Positions 1 to 7,219 of a stretch of DNA of 23,618 nucleotides are shown piece by piece; within the stretch, counting starts at the first letter, position 1; each line of letters begins with the position of its first letter. The stretch is from NCBI GenBank assembly GCA_035296705.1, contig DATHAL010000067.1, positions 1 through 23,618 of the forward strand, read 5' to 3'. A model generated the notes under the pieces. That model was not told where the DNA came from. It did no database searches and worked only from the letters and a program-made list of their open reading frames with translations. Made by a program: the position numbers and the translations under genes. This stretch comes from WHSW01 sp035296705. GTDB lineage: Bacteria; Actinomycetota; Thermoleophilia; Solirubrobacterales; 70-9.

Positions 1-681
1 GACGGCAGGCTCACCGACGCCCAGGGTCGCACGGTCGACTTCCGCAACACGATCGTGATCATGACCTCGAACATCGGGGCCAAGGACATCGCCCGCAACG
101 TCTCCTTCGGATTCGCCGTCTCCGATGACGAGACCGGAGCCTCCTACAAGGACATGAAGGATCGGATCATGGGCGAGCTGAAGAAGGTCTTCCGGCCCGA
201 GTTCCTGAACCGGATCGACGAGGTGATCGTCTTCCACAAGCTGTCCAAGGAGGAGATCAAGGAGATCGTCGACCTCCTCATCACCCGGGTCCGCGCCCAG
301 GTCGCCGAGCACGACCTCCAGCTCGAGCTCACCGACGGCGCGAAGGATCTCTTGGCCGAGAAGGGCTGGGACCCGGCGATGGGCGCGAGGCCGCTGCGCC
401 GCGCGATCCAGCACTACATCGAGGACCCGCTCGCGGACGAGGTCCTGCGCCAGGGCCCGGAGACGATCGCGTCGGGCACCACGGTGCTCGTCGAGCGCGA
501 CGAGTCCGGCGACGAAGAGGACCGGCCGCTCAGCCTGAAGATGGTGAAGCCGCGCAAGAAGCCCGCCAAGCGCAAGGAGCCGGCGGGCGTCGGCGCGCGC
601 GGTGGCGACGACTCGGCCGACGAGTCGCCGGCCGACGAGCCGACCGGCGACGGCGGCGAGCCCGGACCCGAGGCCGCCTAG
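1..681 (+). CDS. clpC: ATP-dependent Clp protease ATP-binding subunit ClpC, C-terminal part
   Basis: Partial: the reading frame is open from base 1, so the 5' part lies outside the window and 226 residues are visible. ClpC is a hexameric AAA+ unfoldase that feeds proteins to ClpP. What is visible is the end of the second AAA+ module: a sensor-1 strand (IVIMTSNIGA, about residues 18-27), the FRPEFLNRIDEVIVF box with the arginine finger (about 65-79), and the C-terminal small domain with the sensor-2 stretch GARPLRRAIQHYIEDPLADE. After this comes a tail of about 55 residues, first Lys/Arg-rich (KPRKKPAKRK) and then rich in Asp, Glu, Gly and Pro, which is not part of the AAA+ fold and is probably disordered. 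ClpB is less likely because of the radA-disA neighbourhood and this tail. An inverted repeat covers the stop codon. Confidence 0.95.
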   Translation, partial: DGRLTDAQGRTVDFRNTIVIMTSNIGAKDIARNVSFGFAVSDDETGASYKDMKDRIMGELKKVFRPEFLNRIDEVIVFHKLSKEEIKEIVDLLITRVRAQVAEHDLQLELTDGAKDLLAEKGWDPAMGARPLRRAIQHYIEDPLADEVLRQGPETIASGTTVLVERDESGDEEDRPLSLKMVKPRKKPAKRKEPAGVGARGGDDSADESPADEPTGDGGEPGPEAA

Positions 682-704
682 TCGGGCTTTCGGATCGGCC
701 TCGG
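668..704 (+). terminator. Inverted repeat spanning the clpC stop codon, possible terminator
   Basis: CCGAGGCCG (668-676) and CGGCCTCGG (696-704) are perfect 9-bp inverted copies separated by 19 bases that contain the clpC stop. There is no T-tract. In GC-rich actinomycetes such hairpins can end transcription. It fits the separate promoter proposed for radA, but terminator activity is inferred. Confidence 0.4.
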
Positions 705-768
705 AGCGCTCGTCGTGCGCATCGCGGCACTCGGCGCACCGGAGTGACGCATCGTTGACCGGTGGTCG

Positions 769-804
769 TTGATTCGTCGGGCGCCGTCCGTAGGATCGCG
801 CCCA
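769..804 (+). promoter_or_regulatory. Probable radA promoter with leaderless start
   Basis: TTGATT at 769-774, a 16-base spacer, TAGGAT at 791-796, then 7 bases to the ATG at 804. This spacing would put the transcription start at or next to the start codon, as in leaderless actinobacterial mRNAs. No Shine-Dalgarno sequence is seen before the ATG, which agrees. Confidence 0.5.
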
Positions 805-2201
805 TGGCGCGCGCCAGCTCAACCTACTTCTGCAGCGCGTGCGGACACGAGTCGCTCACCTGGTCCGGGCGCTGCGCCGGCTGCGGCGATTGGAACACGC
901 TGGTCGAGGCGCCGCGCGAGCCCGCGGGGGGTGTGAAGGCCGGCGCCGCCCGGCGTGGCCGCGCGGCCGCGGCCTCGCCGGTGCCCCTTCGTGACGTCGC
1001 GGCGCCGGAGGCCGAGCGGTTCGAGACCGGGATCGCCGAGCTCGACCGGGTCCTGGGCGGCGGCCTGGTTCCGGGCTCGCTCGTGTTGCTCGGCGGCTCG
1101 CCCGGGATCGGCAAGTCGACGCTCACCGGGATGGCACTCGGCAACCTCGGTGCCGCCGGGCGCAAGGTGCTCTACGTCTCCGGGGAGGAGTCGACGGCGC
1201 AGGTGCGGCTGCGGGCGCAGCGGCTCGGCGAGGCGGCCCTCGCGGTGCCGGCGCTGGCGGAGACGTCGCTCGGCGCGGTGGTCGCGACACTCGAGGCCGA
1301 GCGCCCCGATGCCTGCGTGATCGACTCCATCCAGACGCTTCACGACGAGAGCTTGAACGGCGCACCCGGGTCAGTCGGCCAGGTGCGCGAATCGGCGAAC
1401 GGGATCATGGAGGTCGCGAAGCGGATCGGCTGTGCCGTCGTCCTCGTCGGCCACGTCACCAAGGAGGGCGCCGTCGCCGGCCCGCGGGTCCTCGAGCACC
1501 TCGTCGACTGCGTCCTCTTCTTCGAGGGCGAGCGCGAGCGCAGCTTCCGAACACTGCGGGCGCTCAAGAACCGGTTCGGGGCCACGAGCGAGGTCGGTGT
1601 CTTCGAGATGCGGGCGGGCGGCCTGGTGGAGGTCGCCGACGCCTCGGCGCGGTTCGTCGGAGAGGCGAGCGCAGCGCCGGGCTCGGTCGTGCTCTCCTCG
1701 ATGGAGGGCACCCGGCCGCTTCTGGTCGAGGTCCAGGCGCTCGTCGCCCCGACCGAGATCGTCCCTCCGCGCCGCGTCGCGAACGGGATCGACCGCAACC
1801 GTCTCGCGATGATCATCGCGGTCCTCGCCCGCAACGGCGGCCCGTCGCTCGCGGGTGCCGACGTCTTCGTGAACGTCGCGGGTGGTGTTCGCGTCGACGA
1901 GCCGGGCGCCGACCTGGCGGTGGCGCTCGCGCTCGCGTCGGCGCATCGGGGCGAGACCCTCGCCGATCCCAAGGGGCGGCCGCTCGCCTGCTTCGGCGAG
2001 ATCGGGCTCACCGGGGAGCTCCGCCCGGTCGCGCACGCGGACCGGCGGCTTGCCGAGGCGCTCAAGTTCGGTCTCGTCCCCGTGCTCTGCCCGGCGGCGG
2101 GCGAGCGGGCGACCGACGGCCGGGCCGTGATGACCCTGGCGGAGGCGCTGCGGGCGGTGCGCGGGCGCAGCGCGGGCCGCCAATCCGCCGAAGCGGCTTG
2201 A
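804..2201 (+). CDS. radA: DNA repair protein RadA (Sms)
   Basis: RadA is a RecA-like DnaB-type helicase that promotes branch migration during recombinational repair. The protein (465 residues, usual length) shows the full family layout: an N-terminal C4 zinc finger (C10, C13, C24, C27), Walker A GGSPGIGKST (97-106), a Walker B strand ending VIDSIQTL (172-179), the RadA-specific KNRFG motif (255-259), and a C-terminal Lon-protease-like domain from about 330 on with the ADVFVNVAGG stretch. I chose ATG 804 rather than the in-frame GTG at 762 because the zinc finger begins directly after it, as in relatives, and because a -10-like TAGGAT lies 7 bases upstream. It lies between clpC and disA, a widely conserved order. 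Confidence 0.95.
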   Translation: MARASSTYFCSACGHESLTWSGRCAGCGDWNTLVEAPREPAGGVKAGAARRGRAAAASPVPLRDVAAPEAERFETGIAELDRVLGGGLVPGSLVLLGGSPGIGKSTLTGMALGNLGAAGRKVLYVSGEESTAQVRLRAQRLGEAALAVPALAETSLGAVVATLEAERPDACVIDSIQTLHDESLNGAPGSVGQVRESANGIMEVAKRIGCAVVLVGHVTKEGAVAGPRVLEHLVDCVLFFEGERERSFRTLRALKNRFGATSEVGVFEMRAGGLVEVADASARFVGEASAAPGSVVLSSMEGTRPLLVEVQALVAPTEIVPPRRVANGIDRNRLAMIIAVLARNGGPSLAGADVFVNVAGGVRVDEPGADLAVALALASAHRGETLADPKGRPLACFGEIGLTGELRPVAHADRRLAEALKFGLVPVLCPAAGERATDGRAVMTLAEALRAVRGRSAGRQSAEAA

Positions 2202-2276
2202 CAAGCGGCAATCCGACCTCTCCACACGGGATTCGGCAGAACGCGTGGGCAGCAGGGCTTTTGCCAAACTCAACGG

Positions 2277-3380
2277 GTGAGCCACGCAGGGGATGACCTG
2301 AACGAGTTGGAAGCGCGTCAGGATCCCAGGCTCCTTCGGGCCCTCGACATGGTCGCCCCCGGAACGCCGCTGCGCGAGGGGATCGACAGCATCATCCACG
2401 CCCGCACCGGGGGGCTCGTCCTGCTCGCGGAGCTCGACGAGGTTTCGTTCCTGTTCTCCGGCGGGATCCGGCTCGACATCGACTACACGCCCGCGCTGCT
2501 CTACCAGGTGGCGAAGATGGACGGGGCGATCGTTCTGCCGCCCGATGCGAGCACGATCAACTGGGCGAACGTCCAGCTGATGCCCGATCCAACGATCCTC
2601 TCGATGGAGACCGGCACCCGGCACCGGACGGCCGAGCGCGTGTCCAAGCAGACCAAGGGGCTCGTGATCGCCATCTCCCAGCGCCGCGACGTCGTCTCGC
2701 TCTACATGGAGGGGATCAAGTACATCCTCGAGGACATCCCCACGGTGCTCTCGAAGGCGAACCAGGGGCTCGCGACGCTCGACAAGTACCGCTCACGCCT
2801 GGACCAGGTGACCGGACGCCTCACCGCGCTCGAGTTCGCCGGCGGCGTCGTCCTCTACGACGTGCTCTCGGCGCTCCAACGCGCGGAGATGGTGACCCGC
2901 ATGGCGACCGAGGTGGAGCGCTACATCATCGAGCTCGGCGCCGAGGGGCGGCTGATCGAGATGCAGCTCGAGGAGAGCGTGGTCGGCACGATGACCGAGC
3001 GCACCGCCCTCGTTCGCGACTACTGCACCGTCGACTCCGAGCCGGTCATCGAGCGAGCGCTCGAGGAGCTCGCGGCGATCGAGCACACCGAGCTGCTCGA
3101 CTTCGGGCGGCTCGCGGAGCTGCTCGGCTACGACCGCAAGACGAACACGCTCGACTTCCCGGTCACGCCGCGCGGCTACCGGGCGCTCGGCGCCGTCCCG
3201 CGCTTGCCGCGGCTCGTCGCGCAGAAGGTCGTGCACCACTTCGGCGACCTCGAGTCGCTGCTCACCGCGTCGGACGACGACCTGGAGGCGGTGGACGGTG
3301 TGGGAGAGACCCGCGCGAAGGAGATCCGCGAGGGGATCCGCAGGCTTCAGGAGGTCGATGTGGTCGACCGTTATGGATGA
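2277..3380 (+). CDS. disA: Diadenylate cyclase DisA, DNA integrity scanning protein
   Basis: DisA joins two ATP into the second messenger c-di-AMP and, in Bacillus and mycobacteria, responds to branched DNA. The 367-residue protein has the N-terminal DAC domain (about 15-145) with the catalytic DGA motif (82-84) and the RHR motif (115-117), a helical linker (about 150-290) and a C-terminal helix-hairpin-helix DNA-binding domain with VDGVGETRAKEI (339-350). All key residues are intact. The GTG start at 2277 gives the usual N-terminus; no Shine-Dalgarno site is visible, but CAAACT lies at 2265-2270, six bases before the GTG, in the same geometry as other presumed leaderless starts here. The 3' end overlaps carD. 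No c-di-AMP phosphodiesterase or riboswitch was recognised in the window. Confidence 0.96.
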   Translation: MSHAGDDLNELEARQDPRLLRALDMVAPGTPLREGIDSIIHARTGGLVLLAELDEVSFLFSGGIRLDIDYTPALLYQVAKMDGAIVLPPDASTINWANVQLMPDPTILSMETGTRHRTAERVSKQTKGLVIAISQRRDVVSLYMEGIKYILEDIPTVLSKANQGLATLDKYRSRLDQVTGRLTALEFAGGVVLYDVLSALQRAEMVTRMATEVERYIIELGAEGRLIEMQLEESVVGTMTERTALVRDYCTVDSEPVIERALEELAAIEHTELLDFGRLAELLGYDRKTNTLDFPVTPRGYRALGAVPRLPRLVAQKVVHHFGDLESLLTASDDDLEAVDGVGETRAKEIREGIRRLQEVDVVDRYG

Positions 3381-3996
3381 ACCACCAGACGGCCGCGACT
3401 CGCGGCCGTTGCTATTCGAGGAGGCTGACATCACAGACACAGCACTAGAGGAACCCGCGATCGACGAGATCGAGCTCGAGCCCGCCGAGTGCGAGTTCGA
3501 GGTCGGTGACAACGTCGTCTACCCCCACCACGGCGCAGGCGTGGTGCTGAAGCGCGAGACGCGCGACATGATGGGCGAGTCGCGGGACTACCTGACGATC
3601 AAGATCCTGCACAACGACATGACGGTGATGGTGCCCTGCGAGAACGCTCATCGAGCCGGGCTCCGGCGCGTGATCGACGAGGAACAGGTGCGGCGCGTGA
3701 TCGATGTGCTCACCGGGGCGGTCTCGGAGATGCCGAAGAACTGGAACCGTCGCTTCAAGTACAACCGCGAGAAGATCAAGACGGGCGATGTATACGAGCT
3801 CGCCGAGGTGGTTCGCAATTTGGCGATCCGGGAGTGGGAGAAGGGCCTCTCCACCGGTGAGAAGCAGATGTACACGCGGGCCAAGAAGATCCTCGCGTCC
3901 GAGTTCATGTACGCCCTCGACAAGGACGCGGAGGGAGCCGAGCAGTACATCGACGAGCTGCTGGAGGAGCGCTTCGGCGCCAAGGCCACGGCCTGA
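3358..3996 (+). CDS. carD: CarD family transcriptional regulator with acidic N-terminal extension
   Basis: CarD binds the RNA polymerase beta subunit and stabilises open promoter complexes, notably at rRNA and other promoters. The RNAP-interaction Tudor-like domain begins at FEVGDNVVYPHHGAG (about residue 47) and the helical DNA-binding domain covers about 105-212, with the conserved Trp in PKNWNRR (W129) that wedges the transcription bubble. About 45 residues, many acidic, precede the domain, whereas family members usually start a few residues before it. Start choice: ATG 3358 has AGGAGG at 3349-3354 but only 3 bases of spacing; ATG 3373, which overlaps the disA stop as ATGGATGA, is equally possible and would give 207 residues. 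Either way it overlaps disA, so the two are probably translated together. Confidence 0.93.
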   Translation: MWSTVMDEPPDGRDSRPLLFEEADITDTALEEPAIDEIELEPAECEFEVGDNVVYPHHGAGVVLKRETRDMMGESRDYLTIKILHNDMTVMVPCENAHRAGLRRVIDEEQVRRVIDVLTGAVSEMPKNWNRRFKYNREKIKTGDVYELAEVVRNLAIREWEKGLSTGEKQMYTRAKKILASEFMYALDKDAEGAEQYIDELLEERFGAKATA

Positions 3997-4003
3997 CCGC
4001 CGC

Positions 4004-4717
4004 GTTCGCTCAGCTGCGCTGATCGCGGCCGCCGGCTCCGGAGAGAGGCTCGGAGCCGGCGGCCCCAAGGCGCTGGTGGAGGTCGCGGGTCGCCCGCTGA
4101 TCGACTGGTCGCTCGAGGCACTCCGCGCGTCCGGAGCCGTGGACGCGGTGGTGATCGCCGCGCCTCCCGGCCACGAGCGCGAGCTCGAGCGGCTCGCGGG
4201 TCAGCGCGCCGGCTCCCTCGGCGAGCCTGGCGCGTTTCACCCGATCGTCGTCACCGGCGGGGCGACCCGCGCGGCATCGGTCGGCCTCGCGCTCGCCGAG
4301 ACGCCCGCCGACGCCGAGCTCTGCCTCGTCCACGACGCGGCCCGGCCGCTCGTTGTCCCGACGCTGATCGAGGCGCTCGTCGACCGGCTCTCCGCACAGC
4401 CGCAGGCGGCCGGCGCCATCGCTGCCGCGCCGCTGACCGACACGGTGAAGCGCGCCGATGGCGATGCGGTCGGCGAGACGGTGGATCGCTCCGAGCTCTG
4501 GGCGGCGCAGACGCCGCAGGCGTTCCGCACCGAGATCCTGCGCGAGGCGCACTCGGCCGATTCCGAGCTGGTCGCCGCCGCGACCGACGACGCGATGCTG
4601 GTCGAGCGGCTCGGCGGGCGGGTGCTGATCGAGCCGGCGCCGCCCGAGAACCTCAAGGTGACGACGCGCGCCGACCTGCTGCTCGCGGAGCTCATGCTGC
4701 GCGAGCGAAGCGGCTAG
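4004..4717 (+). CDS. ispD: 2-C-methyl-D-erythritol 4-phosphate cytidylyltransferase IspD
   Basis: Third enzyme of the MEP isoprenoid pathway: couples CTP and MEP to CDP-methylerythritol. Family motifs are present in order: the CTP-binding loop GSGERLGAGGPKAL near the N-terminus, VHDAARPLV, PLTDTVK, AAQTPQAFR, TDDAMLVE and ENLKVTT close to the C-terminus. About 232-237 residues, normal length. The start is unresolved: homology places it at 4004-4019, but the frame has no ATG, GTG or TTG between the GTG at 3857 (deep inside carD, adding about 50 non-homologous residues) and the domain. The only NTG codon is CTG at 4019; GTT at 4004 fits the expected N-terminus best by length. Translation may depend on coupling to the carD stop at 3996. 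It ends tail-to-tail with the next gene, the two stops sharing CTAG. Confidence 0.9.
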   Translation, partial: VRSAALIAAAGSGERLGAGGPKALVEVAGRPLIDWSLEALRASGAVDAVVIAAPPGHERELERLAGQRAGSLGEPGAFHPIVVTGGATRAASVGLALAETPADAELCLVHDAARPLVVPTLIEALVDRLSAQPQAAGAIAAAPLTDTVKRADGDAVGETVDRSELWAAQTPQAFRTEILREAHSADSELVAAATDDAMLVERLGGRVLIEPAPPENLKVTTRADLLLAELMLRERSG

Positions 4718-4872
4718 CGCGCGAGCATTACCCACATCAGCACGACGACGAACACGAGCTCGCCGAACGTGAGCGCCGTGCCGAAGTTCGCGGCGCCCCC
4801 GGCGGCCGCGATCGCGGTCGCGGCCGCGATCGCGCAAAGCAGGAGGCCGAGGTCGCGGGCCGTCCGGCTCAT
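4714..4872 (-). CDS. Small membrane protein coupled to the DUF389 gene
   Basis: A 52-residue protein starting MSRTARDLG, made of two predicted membrane helices (about residues 8-26, Ala-rich, and 34-50, Val/Leu-rich) joined by a short loop. I do not recognise a family. Its ATG at 4872 overlaps the stop of the upstream DUF389 gene as ATGA, the classic arrangement for coupled translation, and the frame is intact to a stop that shares CTAG with the ispD stop. The coupling and the clean two-helix pattern make a real gene more likely than chance. It may be an accessory subunit of the DUF389 protein; that is inference. Confidence 0.65.
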   Translation of the reverse strand: MSRTARDLGLLLCAIAAATAIAAAGGAANFGTALTFGELVFVVVLMWVMLAR

Positions 4873-5888
4873 TTCGCCGTCGGGCTCCGGTAGGTCGCGC
4901 TGCCCACTCGGCGGCTTCGGCCGAGCGGCAGGCCCGCCTTCTCGCGGGCCTCGTCGTCGAGGTGGGCAACCCGGCGGCGCAGGTAGAGGATCCGCTGGAC
5001 GAACAGGGTCGCGACGCCGGCGAGCATGATCGCGCTCAGGTTGACGGCGAGCTGGAGCATCGCGCCGCGCCACTCGGACCACTCCGCGAACGCGGCCGCG
5101 ACCCCGATGTTGGCAGCTGCGGGAATCGTCGTCACCGAGACGAGGACGCCGATGAGCGCGCCGGACTTGGCCGACGTCAGCGAGAGGACGCCAGCGGTGC
5201 CCGCGAACGCCGCGACGATGAACGAGAACGCGTCCGGGTGCGAGATGAAGTCCGTGAGCGGGTGGGCGTCGATGGTGAAGCCCTCCGGAGTCAGGTTGAC
5301 GGCGCGGACGAAGAGCGTGAACAGGAACGCTGCGGTGATGCCGATGGGGAAGCCTGCGACGAGCGCGGCGAACGACCGCCGCGCGACGTCGCGCCGGCGC
5401 TGCACGAGGGCGACGCAGAGCCCCGCAATCGGGCCGAACTCGGGGCCGACGATCATCGCGCCGACGATCAGGATCGGCGAATCGAGGAAGATGCCGACCG
5501 CCGCGATCAGGCAGGCGAGCGCCATGAAGGCGAGGAAGGTGCCGGAGAGCTCGATGTTCTCGGAGGTCTTCGACTCGACCTCCTCCCAGACGACCGCGTC
5601 GCTCGGGCTTCCTGCCGCGGCCCGCTCGGCGCGGGCGGCCGCGGTGGAGATCGCGGAGTCGATGTGCTCGATCGCGATCGACCCCTCGCGGTCGACGTTG
5701 AGCTCGCGCAGGTCGGAGATGATCACGCTCGCGTCCTCGCGGGCGACATCGACGAGGATCACGTCGCCCTCGGGCTTGCGCGCGGCTCGCTCGAGAAAGA
5801 TGACGTTGCAGGCCGCCGGCGTGTGCTGGAGCAGATCGAGGACGTGCTCGCTCTGGTAGGCGGGGACCACGATCCGCATGTGGACCAT
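4869..5888 (-). CDS. DUF389 family integral membrane protein
   Basis: A 339-residue protein. The first 85 or so residues look like a soluble alpha/beta domain (MRIVVPAYQSEHVLDLL), followed from about residue 115 by about six hydrophobic helices. The signature DSPILIVGAMIVGPEFGPIAG region (about 136-156) is the conserved core of DUF389, formerly described only as an uncharacterised hydrophobic protein family. The C-terminal 40 residues are cytoplasmic and basic. No substrate is known for the family, so none is assigned. The ATG at 5888 lies 8 bases from a TACGCT element; an ATG three codons further in is an alternative. It is divergent from the PHP gene with only 28 bases between start codons, and its 3' end overlaps the 52-residue membrane protein gene. 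Confidence 0.85.
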   Translation of the reverse strand: MVHMRIVVPAYQSEHVLDLLQHTPAACNVIFLERAARKPEGDVILVDVAREDASVIISDLRELNVDREGSIAIEHIDSAISTAAARAERAAAGSPSDAVVWEEVESKTSENIELSGTFLAFMALACLIAAVGIFLDSPILIVGAMIVGPEFGPIAGLCVALVQRRRDVARRSFAALVAGFPIGITAAFLFTLFVRAVNLTPEGFTIDAHPLTDFISHPDAFSFIVAAFAGTAGVLSLTSAKSGALIGVLVSVTTIPAAANIGVAAAFAEWSEWRGAMLQLAVNLSAIMLAGVATLFVQRILYLRRRVAHLDDEAREKAGLPLGRSRRVGSATYRSPTAK

Positions 5889-5916
5889 TGGCGGCTAGCG
5901 TACCGATGCTCTCATC
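5889..5916. promoter_or_regulatory. 28-bp bidirectional promoter region between DUF389 and PHP genes
   Basis: The two divergent start codons are 28 bases apart. On the minus strand TACGCT (plus-strand 5897-5902) lies 8 bases before the DUF389 ATG; on the plus strand GATGCT (5905-5910) lies 6 bases before the PHP GTG. The two -10-like elements are separated by two bases. Any -35 contacts must fall inside the opposite coding region. No Shine-Dalgarno sequence is visible for either gene, which agrees with leaderless transcripts. Confidence 0.45.
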
Positions 5917-6741
5917 GTGCTCACCGACTATCACCTGCACCTGCGGCCGGACGCCCGCGACGCCGCTGCGGCGGCGTACTTCACCGAGGAGAACGTCGAG
6001 CGCTATCTGGAAGCGGCTCGGGACGCGGGGATCGAGGAGCTGGGCGTGTCGGAGCACGTCTACCGATTCACCGACGCGCTCGGCGTCTGGAACCACCCGA
6101 TGTGGGCGGCGAATGCTCGTGACGACCTCACCGCCTACTGCGAATTCGTGCGCACGACGCCCCTGCGGCTCGGGATCGAGATGGACTACGTCGCCGGTCG
6201 CGAGGACCGGATCGCGAACCTGCTCTCCTCCCAAGACTTCGACTACGTCGTCGGCTCGGTCCATTTCGTCGGCGACCATGAGGTCGATCACGACGAGTAC
6301 GACATCTGGGAGAGCGACGGCGATCCGGAGCGCATCTGGAGGCGGTACTTCGAGACCGTTGCCGAGGCGGCCCGATCGGGTCTGTATGACATCCTCGCCC
6401 ACCCGGACCTGGTCAAGGTCTGGGGCGCCGCGCGGCCCGTGCCCGACCGCGACCCCCGGTTCTTCTACGAGCCCGCCATCGAGGCGATCGCGGAGGCGGG
6501 GATCGCCGTCGAGGTCTCGACGGCCGGATGGCGCAAGCCGGTCGGCGAGCTCTATCCCGCTGACGCGTTCGCGGCGATGTGCGTCGAGGCCGGCGCCGCC
6601 TTCGCGCTCTCATCCGACGCCCACATCCCCGGTGACGTCGGCTTTGCCTACGACCGCGCCGTCGATGCGATGAGGCGGTGGGGAGTCGAGCAGATCTGCG
6701 TCTTCGAGGGCCGCGAACGCCGCATGGAGGCACTGGGATGA
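5917..6741 (+). CDS. PHP domain phosphoesterase, histidinol-phosphatase type
   Basis: A 274-residue PHP-fold metallohydrolase. Metal-binding residues are in the expected places: HLH at residues 6-8, E46-H47 in GVSEHV, E88 in GIEMD, H116 in GSVHF, H162 in LAHPDLVK, and D234/H236 in SSDAH. This is the HisJ/HisK pattern of histidinol-phosphate phosphatase (last but one step of histidine synthesis). No other his gene is nearby, so the substrate could be another phosphate ester. The GTG at 5917 is the start that leaves the usual short lead (MLTDYHLH) before the first motif. Its stop overlaps the ispF start as ATGA, so the two are translationally coupled although their pathways are unrelated. Confidence 0.85.
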   Translation: MLTDYHLHLRPDARDAAAAAYFTEENVERYLEAARDAGIEELGVSEHVYRFTDALGVWNHPMWAANARDDLTAYCEFVRTTPLRLGIEMDYVAGREDRIANLLSSQDFDYVVGSVHFVGDHEVDHDEYDIWESDGDPERIWRRYFETVAEAARSGLYDILAHPDLVKVWGAARPVPDRDPRFFYEPAIEAIAEAGIAVEVSTAGWRKPVGELYPADAFAAMCVEAGAAFALSSDAHIPGDVGFAYDRAVDAMRRWGVEQICVFEGRERRMEALG

Positions 6742-7208
6742 ACGGCACGCCGAGAGTCGGGATCGGCTACGACAGCCATCGCTTCGCGGAGGGGCGCCGC
6801 CTCGTGCTCGGCGGGGTCGAGATCGAGCACGAGCTCGGTCTCGCGGGCCACTCGGACGCGGACGCGCTCACCCACGCGGTGATCGACGCGGTCCTCGGCG
6901 CCGCGGGGCTCGGCGACCTCGGAAGCCATTTTCCTCCCGCCGAGGAGCGCTGGCGCGACGCGGATTCGCTCGACCTGCTTCGGACGGCCGTCGGCCTCAT
7001 CGGCGGTCGCGTCTCGAACGTCGACGCGACGATCATCTGCGATGCACCGCGACTCGCCGCACACCACGCACAGATGGAGCGCAACCTCGCGGAGGTTCTG
7101 TCCGCGCCGGTCAGCGTGAAGGCGACCAGCAACGACGGGATGGGTTTCATCGGTCGCGGCGAGGGAATCGCCTGCCTAGCTGTCGTGCTGATTGATACCG
7201 GGGAATAG
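6738..7208 (+). CDS. ispF: 2-C-methyl-D-erythritol 2,4-cyclodiphosphate synthase IspF
   Basis: Fifth MEP-pathway enzyme; converts CDP-methylerythritol phosphate to the cyclic diphosphate with release of CMP. The 156-residue protein has the expected length of this trimeric enzyme. Zinc ligands D12, H14 and H46 are present (GYDSH, ALTHA), as are the LGSHFPP loop and the C-terminal KATSNDGMGFIGRGEGIA segment that forms the cytidine and substrate pocket. The ATG at 6738 has GGAGG at 6726-6730 with 7 bases of spacing and overlaps the preceding gene as ATGA. In many bacteria ispF directly follows ispD; here the DUF389 cassette and the PHP gene lie between them. Confidence 0.96.
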   Translation: MNGTPRVGIGYDSHRFAEGRRLVLGGVEIEHELGLAGHSDADALTHAVIDAVLGAAGLGDLGSHFPPAEERWRDADSLDLLRTAVGLIGGRVSNVDATIICDAPRLAAHHAQMERNLAEVLSAPVSVKATSNDGMGFIGRGEGIACLAVVLIDTGE

Positions 7209-7219
7209 GGTTCAACTCA
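7206..7219 (+). promoter_or_regulatory. -10-like element before the acyl-CoA synthetase gene
   Basis: TAGGGT at 7206-7211, overlapping the ispF stop, with 7 bases to the ATG at 7219. The same hexamer stands 6 bases before the ATG at 23582. No -35 is recognisable. The AGGG inside it could alternatively act as a Shine-Dalgarno site with 8 bases of spacing. Confidence 0.35.

Noticed and set aside
2198..2203. TTGACA at the radA stop codon as a -35 for disA
   Set aside because: No acceptable -10 lies 16-19 bases downstream, and the -10-like CAAACT is more than 60 bases away.
1371..2624. 417-residue open frame on the minus strand opposite radA and disA
   Set aside because: Shadow frame of GC-rich coding DNA: Arg/Gly/Ala-rich, no recognisable domain, and both genes opposite it have complete family motifs.
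3298..3357. carD start at GTG 3298
   Set aside because: It would add 20 Arg-rich residues read out of frame through the disA helix-hairpin-helix region; later ATGs are better placed.
4873..6402. Long minus-strand frame continuing upstream of the 52-residue membrane protein
   Set aside because: Upstream of ATG 4872 it runs antisense or out of frame to the DUF389 and PHP genes, with Arg-rich shadow composition.
5917..6741. Histidine biosynthesis locus
   Set aside because: Only the PHP phosphatase is present; neighbours belong to isoprenoid and lipid metabolism.
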